64,000 nucleotides of DNA from Symbiodinium natans (lineage: Eukaryota; Sar; Dinophyceae; Suessiales; Symbiodiniaceae), in NCBI GenBank assembly GCA_905221605.1, contig CAJNDS010002254.1, positions 483,433 through 547,432 of the forward strand, in the 5' to 3' direction. Each line of letters opens with the position of its first letter. Position 1 is the first letter of the stretch. The notes under the pieces were generated by a model. It was not told where the DNA came from. It saw nothing but the letters and a program-made list of their open reading frames with translations, and ran no database searches. Below are positions 31,558-44,251 of this stretch, piece after piece. The translations under genes were made by a program, and so were the position numbers.

Positions 31558-34500
31558 TAGTCCCCTCTCCGGAGCCTTAACTTGCCTCCACTTGCCCCTT
31601 GTGGCCATGTGTCAAGGGCCACGGCATTCGGCGGAAAGAGGCAGCGAGATGAAGAGGCGAAGGTTTCACCTCAAGATGTTACGTCGGGTTTGGGTTTAGC
31701 ACCTTAAAGGAAAGCCCAGATAGGGGCCTGCGTGGCCCTCCATAGCAAGAACTGGGGTAGTGAGTTTCGCAATTGCTCCTCAGACCAGAAAGTCGTCACA
31801 GTTCGCGTAGTCGTCGGCCTGAAATCAAAAGTAAATAGCTGGGAAGACAACCCCCTAGGCTTTGAACCCCTCTGAAAACCTTACAAGGTGAAGATGCCCC
31901 TCTGCCCTGGCTCTCCGCATGCCGTTCCGTTGCAGCAGGCGCCTCTCATGTCACATGTCAGAGTGCGCAGCCCTTCCGAACTCAGAGGACCGAAGCATGA
32001 CTCCTAGCCTTAAGCACCTGATCTCGCGAGCCCATCCAGGCAGCATTTTCGGCCTTGCGTACTTCTTCTTCACACGTGGCGTGACACACGCTGGGAACCG
32101 GTGCAAGGGGCTTTTCGGCATCCAGCTTGGTGGCCCCATAACCCGGGCATACCCTGGCCAGGTAAATCTCGAGCTCTGCCGCCCAAGGTCCCTTGGCCAT
32201 GCTGCATCGCCATGCTGTTGCGAGATGCTGTCGTGGTAACATGTGCTTGGACGCGGCATGCAGAGGAAGCAATGTGAGAAGGGCGACGGACTCTCACCTT
32301 GTGAGTTTCAATCCCCCACGGCCTCTGAAAGACCGCTGCATGCCATGCAAGCTGCGTGACCTGACTTCACCGTGTCTCAAGCGTCCGAAGCTGGGCAAGC
32401 CATTCCTGAGCATCAAGCTTCACCATGTGAACGCCAGCCATGAAAGGAAAGCAATCTCTGGCTGCGGCGTAGTGACTCTTTGGCTCTTCGTGCAAGTGCT
32501 GAGCTCCCAGCTCCAGCCAGGCGTGTTGGGAAGAGGTACGTGGTGCTGGACAGCGGGCATCTTGTTGCAAGCCCGGTGCAATGGCAATGGCCAGACTCGT
32601 TCCAAGCGCAAAGCCATGGCGATGTGCGCAGCTTCCAGCTGCATAGCGGCAGCTGCTGCCGGTTCAAGTGGCCAAGCGGGCAATGTGGCCCGCATGCGCC
32701 AGCCGGTTGTGGCGCACGGCGATGAGCCACAGTTGTCCTGCTCAGGCCACTGGCCACTCTCACATGTCGTTTCATGAGGCCCGCGACCGCGAGTCTAAGG
32801 AAAGAAAGCTTCCTTCTAACGAATTGAACCGAATGCTGGCTGCCTTGCCAGCTCCTTTCGGCGCCGGCGCGGCTTGCAAACTAACACTGCAGCTCTTCTC
32901 ACGGTCACCTGTCAAAGGGCTCGTGTCGTCATCAGCATGGCCAGCACAGCTCTTCCCAAGTGCCCAACTTGCAGAATCTACTGTGCAGGGCGTAGGCCCT
33001 AGAGTAGCTGGTGGTTTGTTCGAGCTCGCTTTCGTGTCCTGGCTGCAGTGGTCTTCTGAGCCTCAGATGTTGATCTCCGGATCCAATTGGGATGTTGGGC
33101 TGCTGAAACGGAGCAGACGCTGAGTAGGGCACTTGGAGGCAGCTCGGCTGGTTCGAAAAGGTTCTTTCCTCTTCGCACATGCTGCTCAGCATAGTTCTTG
33201 CGATGCCTTCGAAGTGGGTCTAGCAGTCTAGCACCACTCTTGATCTTCATAGACGAACACGCGAGACGAGCGAGCCCGCGAACGTCGGAAATTGAAGACG
33301 CGAAGAAGTCTTTATTAAAACTTCGAAGGGGCAGTTCCTGTCTAGAAACAAGGAATGCTTGCGAAAAAAGGTTGCTAGCCACCTCCGCAGCCAAGCGGGC
33401 TGCGGACTCGCCTTTGTGTGGCGGCTTTTAGAAGAGTTGATGTTGGGGTCGTGGAGGTCACGGAGGCCGAGTGTTGAGCGTTTGGGGTTATTGGCACGGT
33501 GTTTGGCTTTTTTGGGAAGAGGCATTGCAAGGACCGAGATTTGTGTGAGACCTCATTCACGCGAGCTAACACGAAGAACGAAATGGGATTCCAAAAGTTT
33601 TGAGACACGTGTCCCAGGTCAGGCTGCGAGCTCTGGAGTCGGGCTTTGCGGCGCCTGCTTGTGCAAGTCCATGGGCACTGGGCCCCAGCAACTGCGAAAG
33701 CCGGAGCCAGTTGTTGGCAGATTCCTCGTCTTGAGCCTTGGTTCAGGTCATTCGGTGTTGTATGTCGGCCACGTTTTGGCACGTGCCTGCCTGAGGCCGC
33801 CTGCGTGCAATCCCCACCAGGCTCTCCGAGCTGGAAGTCCGCAGCGCCCGGGTGCGCATTCCATGCTTCAAGCAGCCATGCTGCGGGTTGCCGCGCCAAG
33901 ACCCTGTCCAGAGCCGGGTCTCTCTGCAGATGAAAGGAGGCCGCACAGGCCCTGGCCGTTTCTGTGCCGAGCTAAGGGGTACAGTAGCATGGCCAGCTGC
34001 CGCACGCTCACCAGGGCCTTCTAACACAAAGGTAAGTCCTGTGGACACCGGACTCGCTTCCGTCTTCTGGTCATCCACAAGCCCATGGAGCCTTGCCTTC
34101 GACCCGCCATGCGCTTGCAGCGTCTGTGTTCATGCAGCGGCTGAGCTGCTGAGCTGATCTGCACAGCACGTCCTCAACACCAAACCACGGGCATCCCGGT
34201 TGCGTCTCCTCTCCTTCCTGGAAGAACCCCATCCAACATCCCGAGCACGCCACTGATGCTCCAACGGGGTCTAACAAGCAGGTGGTCTTCACCTAAGGGC
34301 CTCCCCAAATAAAGCCCTTGACCGGTGCAACCTTCATAGCATAGCTGCATGAGCATTGGAGATTGCTATGATCTTCCTTGGCAACAGTTATGCATTCTCG
34401 CTGCACGTCCAAGCTTCTGCTGCCTGAATCAACGAAAGCAGACGTGCACAAACCACAACCTTTGCCAGGCTGGGGGCGCCTTGAAACCTCACGCAGCAAG

Positions 34501-34584
34501 CGCGTGCCCCGCTGCTCCCGTCTTATAAACGATTCAATTACGACAATGAAGAAAACGGCGTCTCCCCCATGTTTGGACATTTCG
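31558..34584. repeat. ~3-kb tandem array, unit 2
   Basis: It starts at TAGTCCCCTCTCC. The core 31600-32065 is the same as in unit 4 and differs from unit 3 at about three positions. The rest matches unit 1 at high identity. The plus frame 32668-33123 (151 codons) carries LQLFSRSPVKGLVSSSAW and FVSWLQWSSEPQMLISGSNW, and is the longest surviving version of that exon. The donor AAAG|GTAAGT is at 34032. The unit probably carries a spliced plus-strand gene or its remains; its function is unknown. Confidence 0.9.
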
Positions 34585-37500
34585 TAGTCCCCTCTCCCTA
34601 GGCCTAGCTTGCCTCCGCCCCTTGTGGCCATGTGTCAAGGGCCACGGCATTCGGCGGAAAGAGGCAGCGAGATGAAGAGGCGAAGGTTTCACCTCAAGAT
34701 TTTAAGTCAGGTTTGGGTTTAGCACCTTAAAGGAAAGCCCAGATAGGGGCCTGCGTGGCCCTCCATAGCAAGAACTGGGGTAGTGAGTTTCGCAATTGCT
34801 CCTCAGACCAGAAAGTCGTCACAGTTCGCGTAGTCGTCGGCCTGAAATCAAAAGTAAATAGCTGGGAAGACAACCCCCTAGGCTTTGAACCCCTCTGAAA
34901 ACCTTACAAGGTGAAGATGCCCCTCTGCCCTGGCTCTCCGCATGCCGTTCCGTTGCAGCAGGCGCCTCTCATGTCACATGTCAGAGTGCGCAGCCCTTCC
35001 GAACTCAGAGGACCGAAGCATGACTCCTAGCCTTAAGCACCTGATCTCGCGAGCCCATCCAGGCAGCATTTTCGGCCTTGCGTACCTCAAAGTCACACGT
35101 GGCCAATTCGAGAGACGCCGGGAAGGGGCTTCTCGGCATCCAGCTTGGTGGCCCCAGAACCCCGATGTTGCAGACGGCGAGCTCTCGGGCGCGAGGTCTC
35201 TTGGCCACAGCTCCGCACTGTCATCCGTCACATGTGCTTGGACGCAGCATGCAGGCGAAGCAAATGTGCAAAGGGCGACAGACTCTCATCTTGTTAGCCT
35301 GGCCTTTTCTGGGCCTTTTCTGTGAGACCTCTGCATGCTGCGCATTCTGTGTCGGCCTGACTGCACCACGTCTCCAATCATCCGAGCCTGCACCGAGGTA
35401 AACAGTCTGAAAAGCCATTCCGGCGCATCAAGCCGCACCATGTAAATGCCAACCACGTCAGCAAAGCAGCGTCTTGTTGCGGCCTGGTAACTGTTTGGCT
35501 CTTCGTACAGGTGCTGTCCTCCCCGTACGCTTGCTGGGAAGGCAACGAGTAGCAAGGCTCAAGCCAGCAGCGTTGGGAAGAGGTACGTGGCGCTGGGCAG
35601 CTGGCATCTTGTTGCAGCCCCGGTGCGATGGCAATGGCCAGACTCGTTCCAAGCGCAAAGCCATGGCGATGTGCGCAGCTTCCAGCCGCACAGCGGCAGC
35701 TGCTGCCGGTTCAAGTGGCCAAGCGGGCAATGTGGCCCGCATGCGCCAGCCGGTTGTGGCGCACGGCGATGAGCCACAGTTGTCCTGCTCAGGCTACTGG
35801 CCACTCTAGGCACACGTTGTTTCACGCGACCCGCTAGGAAAGAAAGCTTGCCTTCCACGAACTGAACACAATCATTGCTGTTGACCTGCTGCCTTGCCAG
35901 CTCCTTTCTGTGCCGGCGTGGCTTGCAAACTAACACTGCAGCTCTTCGCACGGTCACCTGTCAAAGGGCTCGTGTCGTCATCAGCACAGTCAGCACAGCA
36001 CTTCCCAAGTGCCCAACTTGCAGAGTCTACCGTGCAGGGCGTAGGCCCTAGAGTAGTTGGTGGTTTGTTCCAGCGCGCTTTTGTGTCCTGGCTGCACTGG
36101 TCTTCTGAGCCTCAGATGTTGATCTCCGGATCCAATTGGGATGTTGGGCTGCTGAAACGGAGCAGACGCTGAGGAGTAGGGCACTTGGAGACAGCTCCGC
36201 TGCTTCGAAAAGGTTCTTTCCTCTTCGCAGATGCTGCTCAGCGTAGTTCTTGCGGCGCCTTCAGAATGCGCCAATGGGTCTAGCAGTCGAGCACCACTCT
36301 TGATCTTCACAGACGAACACGCGAGCGAGCACTCGAACGTGGGAAAGTGTCCGGCCTAAGCCCTGGCAGATGCCCACATCTCTTTCTGAAGATGCGAACT
36401 CCAAGTGGTCATCTAAACTTCGTGTCTAGAAACAAGGAGTGTCTGCGAGAAAGGTTGCTAGCCAGCTCCGCAGCGAAGCAGGCAGCAGACTCGCCTTTGT
36501 GTGGTTTCTTTTCGTAGAGTTGATGTGAAAGTATTGAGTGTTTGCGGTGTTTAGCACGGCGTTTGGCTTTTTTGGGAAGAGGCATTGCAAGGACCGATAT
36601 TTGTGTGAGACCTCATTCACGCGAGCTAACACGAAGAGCGAAATGGGATTCCAAAAGTTTTGAGACACGTGTCCCAGGTCAGGCTGCGAGCTCTGGAATC
36701 GGGTTTTGCGGCGCCTGCTTGTTCAAGTCCATGGGCACCTGGCCCCAGCAACTGCGAAAGCCGGAGCCAGTTGTTGGCAGATTCCTCGTCTTGAGCCTTG
36801 CTTCAGGTCATTCGGTGCTGTATGTCGGCCACGTTGTGGCACACACTCCTCTGAGGGCCGCCTGCGTGCAATCCCCACCAGGCTCTCCGAGCTGGACGTC
36901 CGCAGCGCCCGGGTGCGCGTTCCATGCTTCAAGCAGCCATGCCCAAGATCCTGTCCAAAGACGGGTCTCTCTGCGGATAAAATGAGGCCGCACACGTGCC
37001 CTTTCCGCGTCTGTGCCGAAGTAAGGGTACACGAGCATGGCCAGCTGCCGCACGCGCATCCTAGGGCCTTTTAAGCCAGAGGTAAGTCCAGCGGACACCG
37101 GCCTCATTTCTGTCCTCTGGCCATCCACAATGGCATAGAGCCTTGCCTTCCACCCGCCATGGGCCGCTTGCAGCGTCCGTGTCGGAACGGGCGCCCCTTC
37201 AAGAACCGGATTGTGCGGCTGCTGATCTGACCTGCACAGCACGTCCTCAACACCAGATCGCCAAAACACAGTCATTCCTGTTGCGTCTCCTCTCCTTCCT
37301 GGAAGAGACCCATCCATGAGACTTCCAACTAGACACGTGGCAAGCCGCTCAGAGCGACCTTGACACGGGAACTCAGACGAGCAGCAAAACGCCATAGGCC
37401 CCCGATGCTCCAACGGACTCCAACGTTCCCAGGAGGCCTTCACCTAAGGGCCTCCCATCCTAAGAAGAAACCTTGCTCCTTGCAACCTTGATTTCCTCTT

Positions 37501-37749
37501 GGCTGCGTAGCTGCATGAGCATTGGAGATTGCAGTGAACTTCCTTGGCAACAGCTCCGCATTCTCGCCGAACGTCCCAGCTTCTGCTGCATAAAACATGG
37601 AAAGCAGAGGTGCGCAAATCATGGCCTTTGGCAAAAGGAGCTGGCAACCTCATGCAGCAAGCGTGCTCCCCTACTCCCATCTTATACACGGTTTAGCTAC
37701 GAAGTCTGTAGAAACCAAACGGCCTTTTGCCCCATGTTTGGACAGTTAG
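34585..37749. repeat. ~3-kb tandem array, unit 3
   Basis: It starts at TAGTCCCCTCTCC, 3027 bp after unit 2. The core 34630-35088 has three clustered differences (GATTTTAAGTCAGG versus GATGTTACGTCGGG). The plus frame 35894-36172 keeps FVSWLHWSSEPQMLISGSNW and the same terminal TGA; the donor GAG|GTAAGT is at 37082. It contains private insertions (for example 35400-35580) not found in the other units. Confidence 0.9.
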
Positions 37750-40535
37750 TAGTCCCCTCTCCGGAGCCTTAACTTGCCTCCACTTGCCCCTTGTGGCCAT
37801 GTGTCAAGGGCCACGGCATTCGGCGGAAAGAGGCAGCGAGATGAAGAGGCGAAGGTTTCACCTCAAGATGTTACGTCGGGTTTGGGTTTAGCACCTTAAA
37901 GGAAAGCCCAGATAGGGGCCTGCGTGGCCCTCCATAGCAAGAACTGGGGTAGTGAGTTTCGCAATTGCTCCTCAGACCAGAAAGTCGTCACAGTTCGCGT
38001 AGTCGTCGGCCTGAAATCAAAAGTAAATAGCTGGGAAGACAACCCCCTAGGCTTTGAACCCCTCTGAAAACCTTACAAGGTGAAGATGCCCCTCTGCCCT
38101 GGCTCTCCGCATGCCGTTCCGTTGCAGCAGGCGCCTCTCATGTCACATGTCAGAGTGCGCAGCCCTTCCGAACTCAGAGGACCGAAGCATGACTCCTAGC
38201 CTTAAGCACCTGATCTCGCGAGCCCATCCAGGCAGCATTTTCGGCCTTGCGTACCTCAAAGTCGCACGTGGCCAGCTTCTCCGCACGCATGAGACACGGT
38301 GCAAGGATCCGGCTGGGTGGCCCCATAAACCGGGCATGCCCTGGCCAGGTAAATCTCGAGCTCTGCCGCCCAAGGTCCCTTGGCCACGCTGCATCGCCAT
38401 GCTGTTGCGAGATCCTGTCGTGGTAACATGTGCTTGGACGCGGCATGCAGAGGAAGCAATGTGAGAAGGGCGACAGACTCTCACCTTGTGAGCTTCAATC
38501 CCTCACGGGCCCACGGCCTCTGAAAGACCGTGCAGGCTGCGTGACCTGACTTCACCGTGTCTCAAGCGTCTGAAGCTGGGCAAGCCATTCCTGAGCATCA
38601 AGCTTCACCGTGTGAACGCCAGCCATGAGAGTAAAGCAGTCTCTGGCTGCGGGGTAGTGACTCTTTGGCTCTTCGTGCAAGTGCTGAACTCCCAGCTCCA
38701 GCCAGGAGTGTTGGGAAGAGGTACGTGGTGCTGGACAGCGGGCATCTTGTTGCAACCCCGGTGCAATGGCAATGGCCAGACTCGTTCCAAGCGCAAAGCC
38801 ATGGCGATGTGCGCAGCTTCCAGCTGCATAGCGGCAGCTGCTGCCGGTTCAAGTGGCCAAGCGGGCCACGTGGCCCGCATGCGCCAGCCGGTTGTGGCGC
38901 ACGGCGATGAGCCACAGTTGTCCTGCTCAGGCCCCTGGCCAAGGCACACGTCGTTTCACGAGACCTGCTAGGACAGAAAGTTGCCTTCCACGAACTGAAC
39001 AAAATCATTGCTGTTGACCTGCTGCCTTGCCAACTCCTTTCTGCACCGGCGTGACTTGCAAACTAACACTGCAGCTCTCCCAACGGTCACATGTCCAAGG
39101 GGCTCGCATCGTCACCAGCACGGCCTCGTCCCAAGTTCCCAACTTACAGAGTCCACTGTCCGGGACATAGGGGCCTAGGATAGCTAGTGGAGTGTTCGAG
39201 CTCGCTTTTGTGTCCTGGCTGCAGTGGTCTTCTGAGCCTCAGATGTTGATCTCCGGATCCAACTGGGATTTTGGGCTGCTGAAATGGAGCACACGCTGAG
39301 TAGGGCACTTGGAGGCAGCTCCGCTGGTTCGGACAGGTTCTTTCCTCTTCGCAGATGCTGCTCAGCATAGTTCTAGCGACGCCTTCAGAGTGGGCCAATG
39401 GGTCTAGCAGTCGAGCACCACTCTTGATCTTTACAGACGAGCACGCCAGCGAGCACTCGAACGTGGAAGAAATTGAAGACGCGAAGAGGTCTTCATTTAA
39501 ACTTCGAAGGGGGAGTTGCTGTCTTCCAAACTTCGTGTCTGGAAACAAGGAGTGTCTGCGAAGGAGGTTGCTAGCCAGCTCCGCAGCGAAGCAGGCTGCG
39601 GACTCTCCTTTGTGTGGTGGCTTTTGGCAGACTTGATGTTAGGGCCATGCAGGTCACGGAGGCCGAGTGTTGAGCGTTTGGGGCGCCTGGCATCTTTGCG
39701 AGAAGGGGCCGCATTGCAAGGACCGAGATTTGTGTGAGACCTCATTCACGCGAGCTAACACGAAGAGCAAAATGGGATTCCAAAAGTTTTGAGACACGTG
39801 TCCCAGGTCAGGCTGCGAGCTCTGGAATCGGGTTTTGCGGCGCCTGCTTGTGCAAGTCCATGGGCACTGGGCCCCAGCCACTGCGAAAGCCGGAGCCAGT
39901 TGTTGGCAGATTCCTCGTCTTGAGCCTTGCTTCAGGGCATGCGGTGCTGTATGTCGGCCACGTTGTGGCACACACTCCTCTGAGGGCCGCCTGCGTGGAA
40001 TCACCAGGCTCTCCCCGCTGGGCATCCGCAGGACGCGGGTGCGCATTCCATGCTTCAAGCAGCCATGCCCAAGATCCTGTCCAAAGACGGGTCTCTCTGC
40101 GGATAAAATGAGGCCGCACACGTGCCCTTTCCGCGTCTGTGCCGAAGTAAGGGTACACGAGCATGGCCAGCTGCCGCACGCGCATCCTAGGGCCTTTTAA
40201 GCCAGAGGTAAGTCCAGTGGACACCGGCCTCATTTCTGTCCTCTGGCCATCCACAATGGCATGGAGCCTTGCCTTCCACCCGCCATGGGCCGCTTGCAGC
40301 GTCCGTGTCGGAATGGGCGCCCCTTCAAGAACTGGATTGTGCGGCTGCTGAGCTGACCTGCACAGCACGTCCTCAACACCAGATCGCCAAAACACAGTCA
40401 TTCCTGTTGCGTCTCCTCTCCTTCCAGACACGTGGCAAGCCGCTCAGAGCGACCTTGACGCGGGAACTCAGGCAGACGAGCAGCAAACGCCAAAGGCCCC
40501 CGATGCTCCAACGGACTCCAACATTCCCAAAGAAA
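37750..40535. repeat. ~3-kb tandem array, unit 4
   Basis: It starts 3165 bp after unit 3. About 570 bp (from 37681 through the core to 38258) match unit 2 with essentially one mismatch, while flanking parts are clearly more diverged. FVSWLQWSSEPQMLISGSNW persists at about 39205-39300, followed by DFGLLKWSTR and a TGA. The donor GAG|GTAAGT is at 40208. The unit ends where the 248-bp duplication begins. Confidence 0.9.
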
Positions 40536-40905
40536 TCTTGGACAGGCTCATCAAACTTAAGCTGCCGAGTGTAGTTCTGTCCCCATGAAGCAAACCTGGC
40601 AGGGCCACATGCTTTGCCAAAAGAGCACTTGAAGAAGACCGTCAGCACAAAGATCGCCGACGCCATGCGTTTTCGGCTTGATGGGCTTGAGATCGGCAGC
40701 TGTAGGACTCGACGAGCTCTTTCGGGATAACTTCGTTACAATCATGGCCATCCGGCCAGTTACACAAGTATACCAAATCTTACTCTTGGACAGGCTCATC
40801 TAGACTTAAGCTCCAAAGTGTAGATCTGTCCCCATGAAGCAAACCTGGCAGGGCCACATACATTGCCAAAAGAGCACTTGAAAAAGACGATCGGCGCAAA
40901 GCTTG
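40536..40905. repeat. 248-bp spaced direct duplication
   Basis: TCTTGGACAGGCTCATC followed by about 115 homologous bases occurs at 40536 and again at 40784 (for example CCCCATGAAGCAAACCTGGC in both). Between them the sequence is single-copy. No coding frame is conserved. Confidence 0.85.
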
Positions 40906-41879
40906 CTGGCCACATTCGATTTCGGCTATGGGTGGATCTGAGGCCAGCAGCCGTCTGCTGCAAACAAGAAGACGAAAAGTGGTTTCGGCAGAACTGCGAT
41001 AGAATTGCATGAAGCTGATCGTGAGGCACTTCTCCAATTGCAGGCATTGGACTTGCGCGCAGCAGGACAAGGGCTGCATAAGCATGCAGAATTTGGACAT
41101 GCACCTGTGGCAAAATCCCCATGTGCTCATCTGCACCATCGCGGCCAGGATTCATCTGACAAAAGTTGTAAACCTCGAAACGGATCCTGGCCAGTGCCGT
41201 CCACCCCAGTGAGACTGCAAGACAGCTGCTTTGGCACAAAGCGTCCCGTGTGCGGCCGGAAGATGCTCGACTCCGCGGTGTTAAGCTGTCAATTCGGCTG
41301 CTGATTCCTTTTGAACTCATGAGGGAGCCGTGGGTGTCTGTTGTGATCCGCCTTCTGAGAACGCCTTTCTACGTGAAGGTAGGGTGCCAGCAGGCCTGAC
41401 AAATGCGTGAATGGTTCCAAACTCTGGGCACTTTGGAAATACAGTTCAGGCACGGCTTGTCGATGTCATTCGCTCTCGGCTTCGGGTGGGTCGACTTGGC
41501 TTCGCTGGCGAAGTGCCCAAGCTGGATTAGCCTATCTCCTTTGCCTGCTGTGATTTCGTCAGGCAGTCCTTTCAGGCAGCTTTGTCCTCTCTGCATGGCA
41601 GGCAGCGCCGGGCCCCTCATGGACTCATAGTTTCGACGGTCAGCGAGTGCTTTCAGCCTTCAGTCCAGCAGTCCCACCGTGGAGAGCGGAAGCCCTTCCC
41701 ACAATTCCAGTGTGCAACAGAATGTGACTGAGCAGTCAGCCGAAGCACTGCAGAGGTGGCTTCTCCTAGAGAGGGGACAAAGCCAACTGTCGTTCTCGAG
41801 GCACGAGGAAACAAAACCATAGCAGACGGGAGGATCACCACAGAGGCTTCGGGGGGGAACTGCTAGCAAGCCTAGCGAA
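40906..41879. other. Single-copy stretch between arrays
   Basis: Short overlapping open frames on both strands (for example 41009-41212 + and 41369-41620 -) show no recognised domain. I see nothing I can call. Confidence 0.3.
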
Positions 41880-42001
41880 ATGTCTGCTCTGAGATCTGAA
41901 GCTCCACTGGTGCTTCAGTGGCACATGATGTTCTGCCAGAAGAATCCCGCAGGAGAAGGCCTAAGCAAGCTAGCTGCCGTTGATGGCCAGCGCCCGAGCT
42001 A

Positions 42002-42367
42002 TCATTCAACGTGAAGTCTGCCTTTGCAAGTTGGATGCGGAAGTTGGATGCGGTGCAGTTTGTCGTTGTTCGGGAAGGCACGCATTGCCACAGCCCCACC
42101 GGATGATGCTTGATACCTCGCTGCTAAGCTGGCCATGACACCCGTCCGGTGCTTTGCAGCTGCTTCCAGGAAGAATCGGGAGTGGTGTTGCACACGGTCG
42201 CTCAGTGATGCTGATACTTCTTCTGCCAAGAATGTTGAAGCATACTGCCGACCGTCCTGTGCTTGGCGTGTTTCGACCAGATTGTGCTGCAACACAGTCC
42301 GATCAGAACGCTCCTCACCAAGATCGGACTGAGGTGGGTCGGCTGGACCTTGGAAGACACTCGTCAT
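42002..42367 (-). CDS. Exon of a tandemly duplicated unknown gene, copy 1
   Basis: The minus frame reads DPPQSDLGEERSDRTVLQHN, LAEEVSASLSDRVQHHSRFF, LEAAAKHRTGVMASLAARYQ and ASSGGAVAMRAFPNNDKLHR before a stop. The same frame stays open in copies at 43886-44251 and 46217-46609. A diverged relative at 51776-52321 keeps the LAxRYQASS signature. Conservation of one frame across four copies, including an in-frame 30-base deletion in copy 3, argues that it is or was coding. It is probably helical; no family is recognised. The upstream boundary may be an acceptor near CTTCCAAG|GTCC rather than the ATG. Confidence 0.45.
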   Translation of the reverse strand: MTSVFQGPADPPQSDLGEERSDRTVLQHNLVETRQAQDGRQYASTFLAEEVSASLSDRVQHHSRFFLEAAAKHRTGVMASLAARYQASSGGAVAMRAFPNNDKLHRIQLPHPTCKGRLHVE

Positions 42368-43488
42368 TCTCTCGGCGTGCTACGCATGACTTCATGAAGC
42401 ACAAGGATTTATTCCAAAAGTGGCTTTCCCTTCGCTTGACTATGGCACAAACACGGGGCTTCGCATCATCTTGACCTGGAAAACGATGTCGCACACGGCT
42501 TGCGGTCATGCGCAGATTCGCAGTAGCCAAGCTGCCGGCAGCAAGCACAAGCACTTTTTCCGGCCACTGATCTCTCGCAAGGCTGAAGGCAAGGCAGGCG
42601 CACATCTGCCGTTTTCACGGGCTTGCCCACGTGCGGGGAGTTCCTGAGAACAGTTCGGTTCCAAGACTCGGAGTATGAAAAAGAGCTGTCACAGATCTCG
42701 GGTCGCGTTTGGCTCGGACAGCAAACGAAAGACCAAACAGTCTTGGAGATCACAGTCTTGAAGATCAGGCGCAGGCTTGTTTTCTTGCACCCTGTACATA
42801 TAAAATTTCCGATTGTTAATCTAAAGGTTCATCTTGAAGTGAGGGTGTGAGCTGTGAATCCACGCGCTGACCGAAAGGCACTTGGCACACCCACGGCCAG
42901 CTTGGACAGAGGTTTCTCCCAGAGAGGGGAACATGAAGGCAGCCAGTCTCGCGGCACAAGGCTTCTGCTAGTGCCTGCTGGGAAGCTGCTTGCAGTCTTA
43001 GCGACATGTCAGCTCTGAGATCCGAAGCTCCACTGGTGCTTCAGTGACACATGATGTGTTCTGCCAGAAGTATCCCACAGAAAGACGACGAAGAGCTGTC
43101 AGAGGAGAAGGCCTATGAATCAGAGAGTCATATCCCGCCAAGTACCGGAGTTGAAGACGGTGTCCTCGGAAAGCTACGGAATCAACATTGCTGACGTCAG
43201 TGTCGACCCAGAAACTCTTGGGGCGCACAAGGGCTCAATTTAGCGACGCGCGTTGCAGCTAGCGTGGATAATTTGGAGCGTATCGGGTCGTCGCCGGAGG
43301 TGTGGTGGCTTAGAGTTCGTTCGTTTCATCCAGTCGTGAATGACTAACTGCAGGATTCGTGCCCATGTGTCATAGTGCACGTCGCTGGGGGCCGCACTGC
43401 CTTAGATGAGCTGTGGTCACGGCCACTTTCCAAATGGAAGGAAGCGATTTCTAGTTTTTGCTTCGGTGCCTGACTGCTGGTACCGTAC

Positions 43489-43812
43489 ATGCCCACGTGT
43501 CACCAAACACGGGGGTACCCCTCCTTCCAGACGCGTGGTGCGCATTTGCATGGCAGATGCCCCATTTCGAGAAGCTGGAAGCCTGCGACGCCATCGCCAA
43601 CGCGGTGCAGCGCTGCAGAAACAGACGCCACTGTGCTCGGTTTTCTCAAGCTGTTGGCACAGGCACACGGAGCAGCACACACCCTCCGGCAGCGCTGGCC
43701 AAGGATGGTCCTGTCCTCGCTAGCCGCACGTGGCCATATCAACGAAGCTGCACTGACGCGACTGCCCATCATCGAGCGCTCACTCAATGGCGGCGTAATC
43801 AGACTCAACTAG
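43489..43812 (+). CDS. Possible coding fragment, unrecognised
   Basis: It lies in single-copy DNA between block A copies. The frame reads ETDATVLGFLKLLAQAHGAA, HTLRQRWPRMVLSSLAARGH and INEAALTRLPIIERSLNGGV, ending IRLN and a TAG. The sequence before about 43615 reads better in the neighbouring frame (CAFAWQMPHFEKLEACDAIA), suggesting a frameshift or a splice at GCTGCAG|AAACAG. I cannot name the product. Confidence 0.3.
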   Translation: MPTCHQTRGYPSFQTRGAHLHGRCPISRSWKPATPSPTRCSAAETDATVLGFLKLLAQAHGAAHTLRQRWPRMVLSSLAARGHINEAALTRLPIIERSLNGGVIRLN

Positions 43813-43885
43813 AGCCCTAGATTCAGCTCAACTCAGCTAGACCCAAGAGCAAACTAGCTGCCGCTGATGGCCAGCGCCCGAGCTG

Positions 43886-44251
43886 TCATTCAACGTGAAA
43901 TCTGCCTTTGCAAGTTGGATGCGGAAGTTGGATGCGGTGCAGTTTGTCGTTGTTCGGGAAGGCACGCATTGCCACAGCCCCACCGGATGATGCTTGATAC
44001 CTCGCTGCTAAGCTGGCCATGACACCCGTCCGGTGCTTTGCAGCTGCTTCCAGAAAGAATCGGGAGTGGTGTTGCACACGGTCGCCCATTGATACTGATA
44101 TTTCTTCTGCTAAAAGTGTTGAAGCATACTGCCGACCGTCCTGTGCTTGGCGTGTTTCGACCAGATTGTGCTGCAACACAGTCCGATCAGAATGCTCCTC
44201 ACCAAGATCGGACTGAGGTGGGTCGGCTGGACCTTGGAAGACACTCGTCAT
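43886..44251 (-). CDS. Exon of a tandemly duplicated unknown gene, copy 2
   Basis: This is an uninterrupted counterpart of the frame at 42002-42367 with about eight amino-acid changes (for example LAEEISVSMGDRVQHHSRFF), clustered in one ~40-base patch. The patch suggests gene conversion or relaxed constraint. It ends at the same stop. Confidence 0.45.
   Translation of the reverse strand: MTSVFQGPADPPQSDLGEEHSDRTVLQHNLVETRQAQDGRQYASTLLAEEISVSMGDRVQHHSRFFLEAAAKHRTGVMASLAARYQASSGGAVAMRAFPNNDKLHRIQLPHPTCKGRFHVE

Noticed and set aside
31595-31625. GTGGCCATGTGTCAAGGGCC in each 3-kb unit as a possible dinoflagellate spliced-leader relic
   Set aside because: Resemblance to the 22-nt dinoflagellate leader is only partial (shared GCCAT and CAAG), and no snRNA-like downstream structure or donor follows in the right place.
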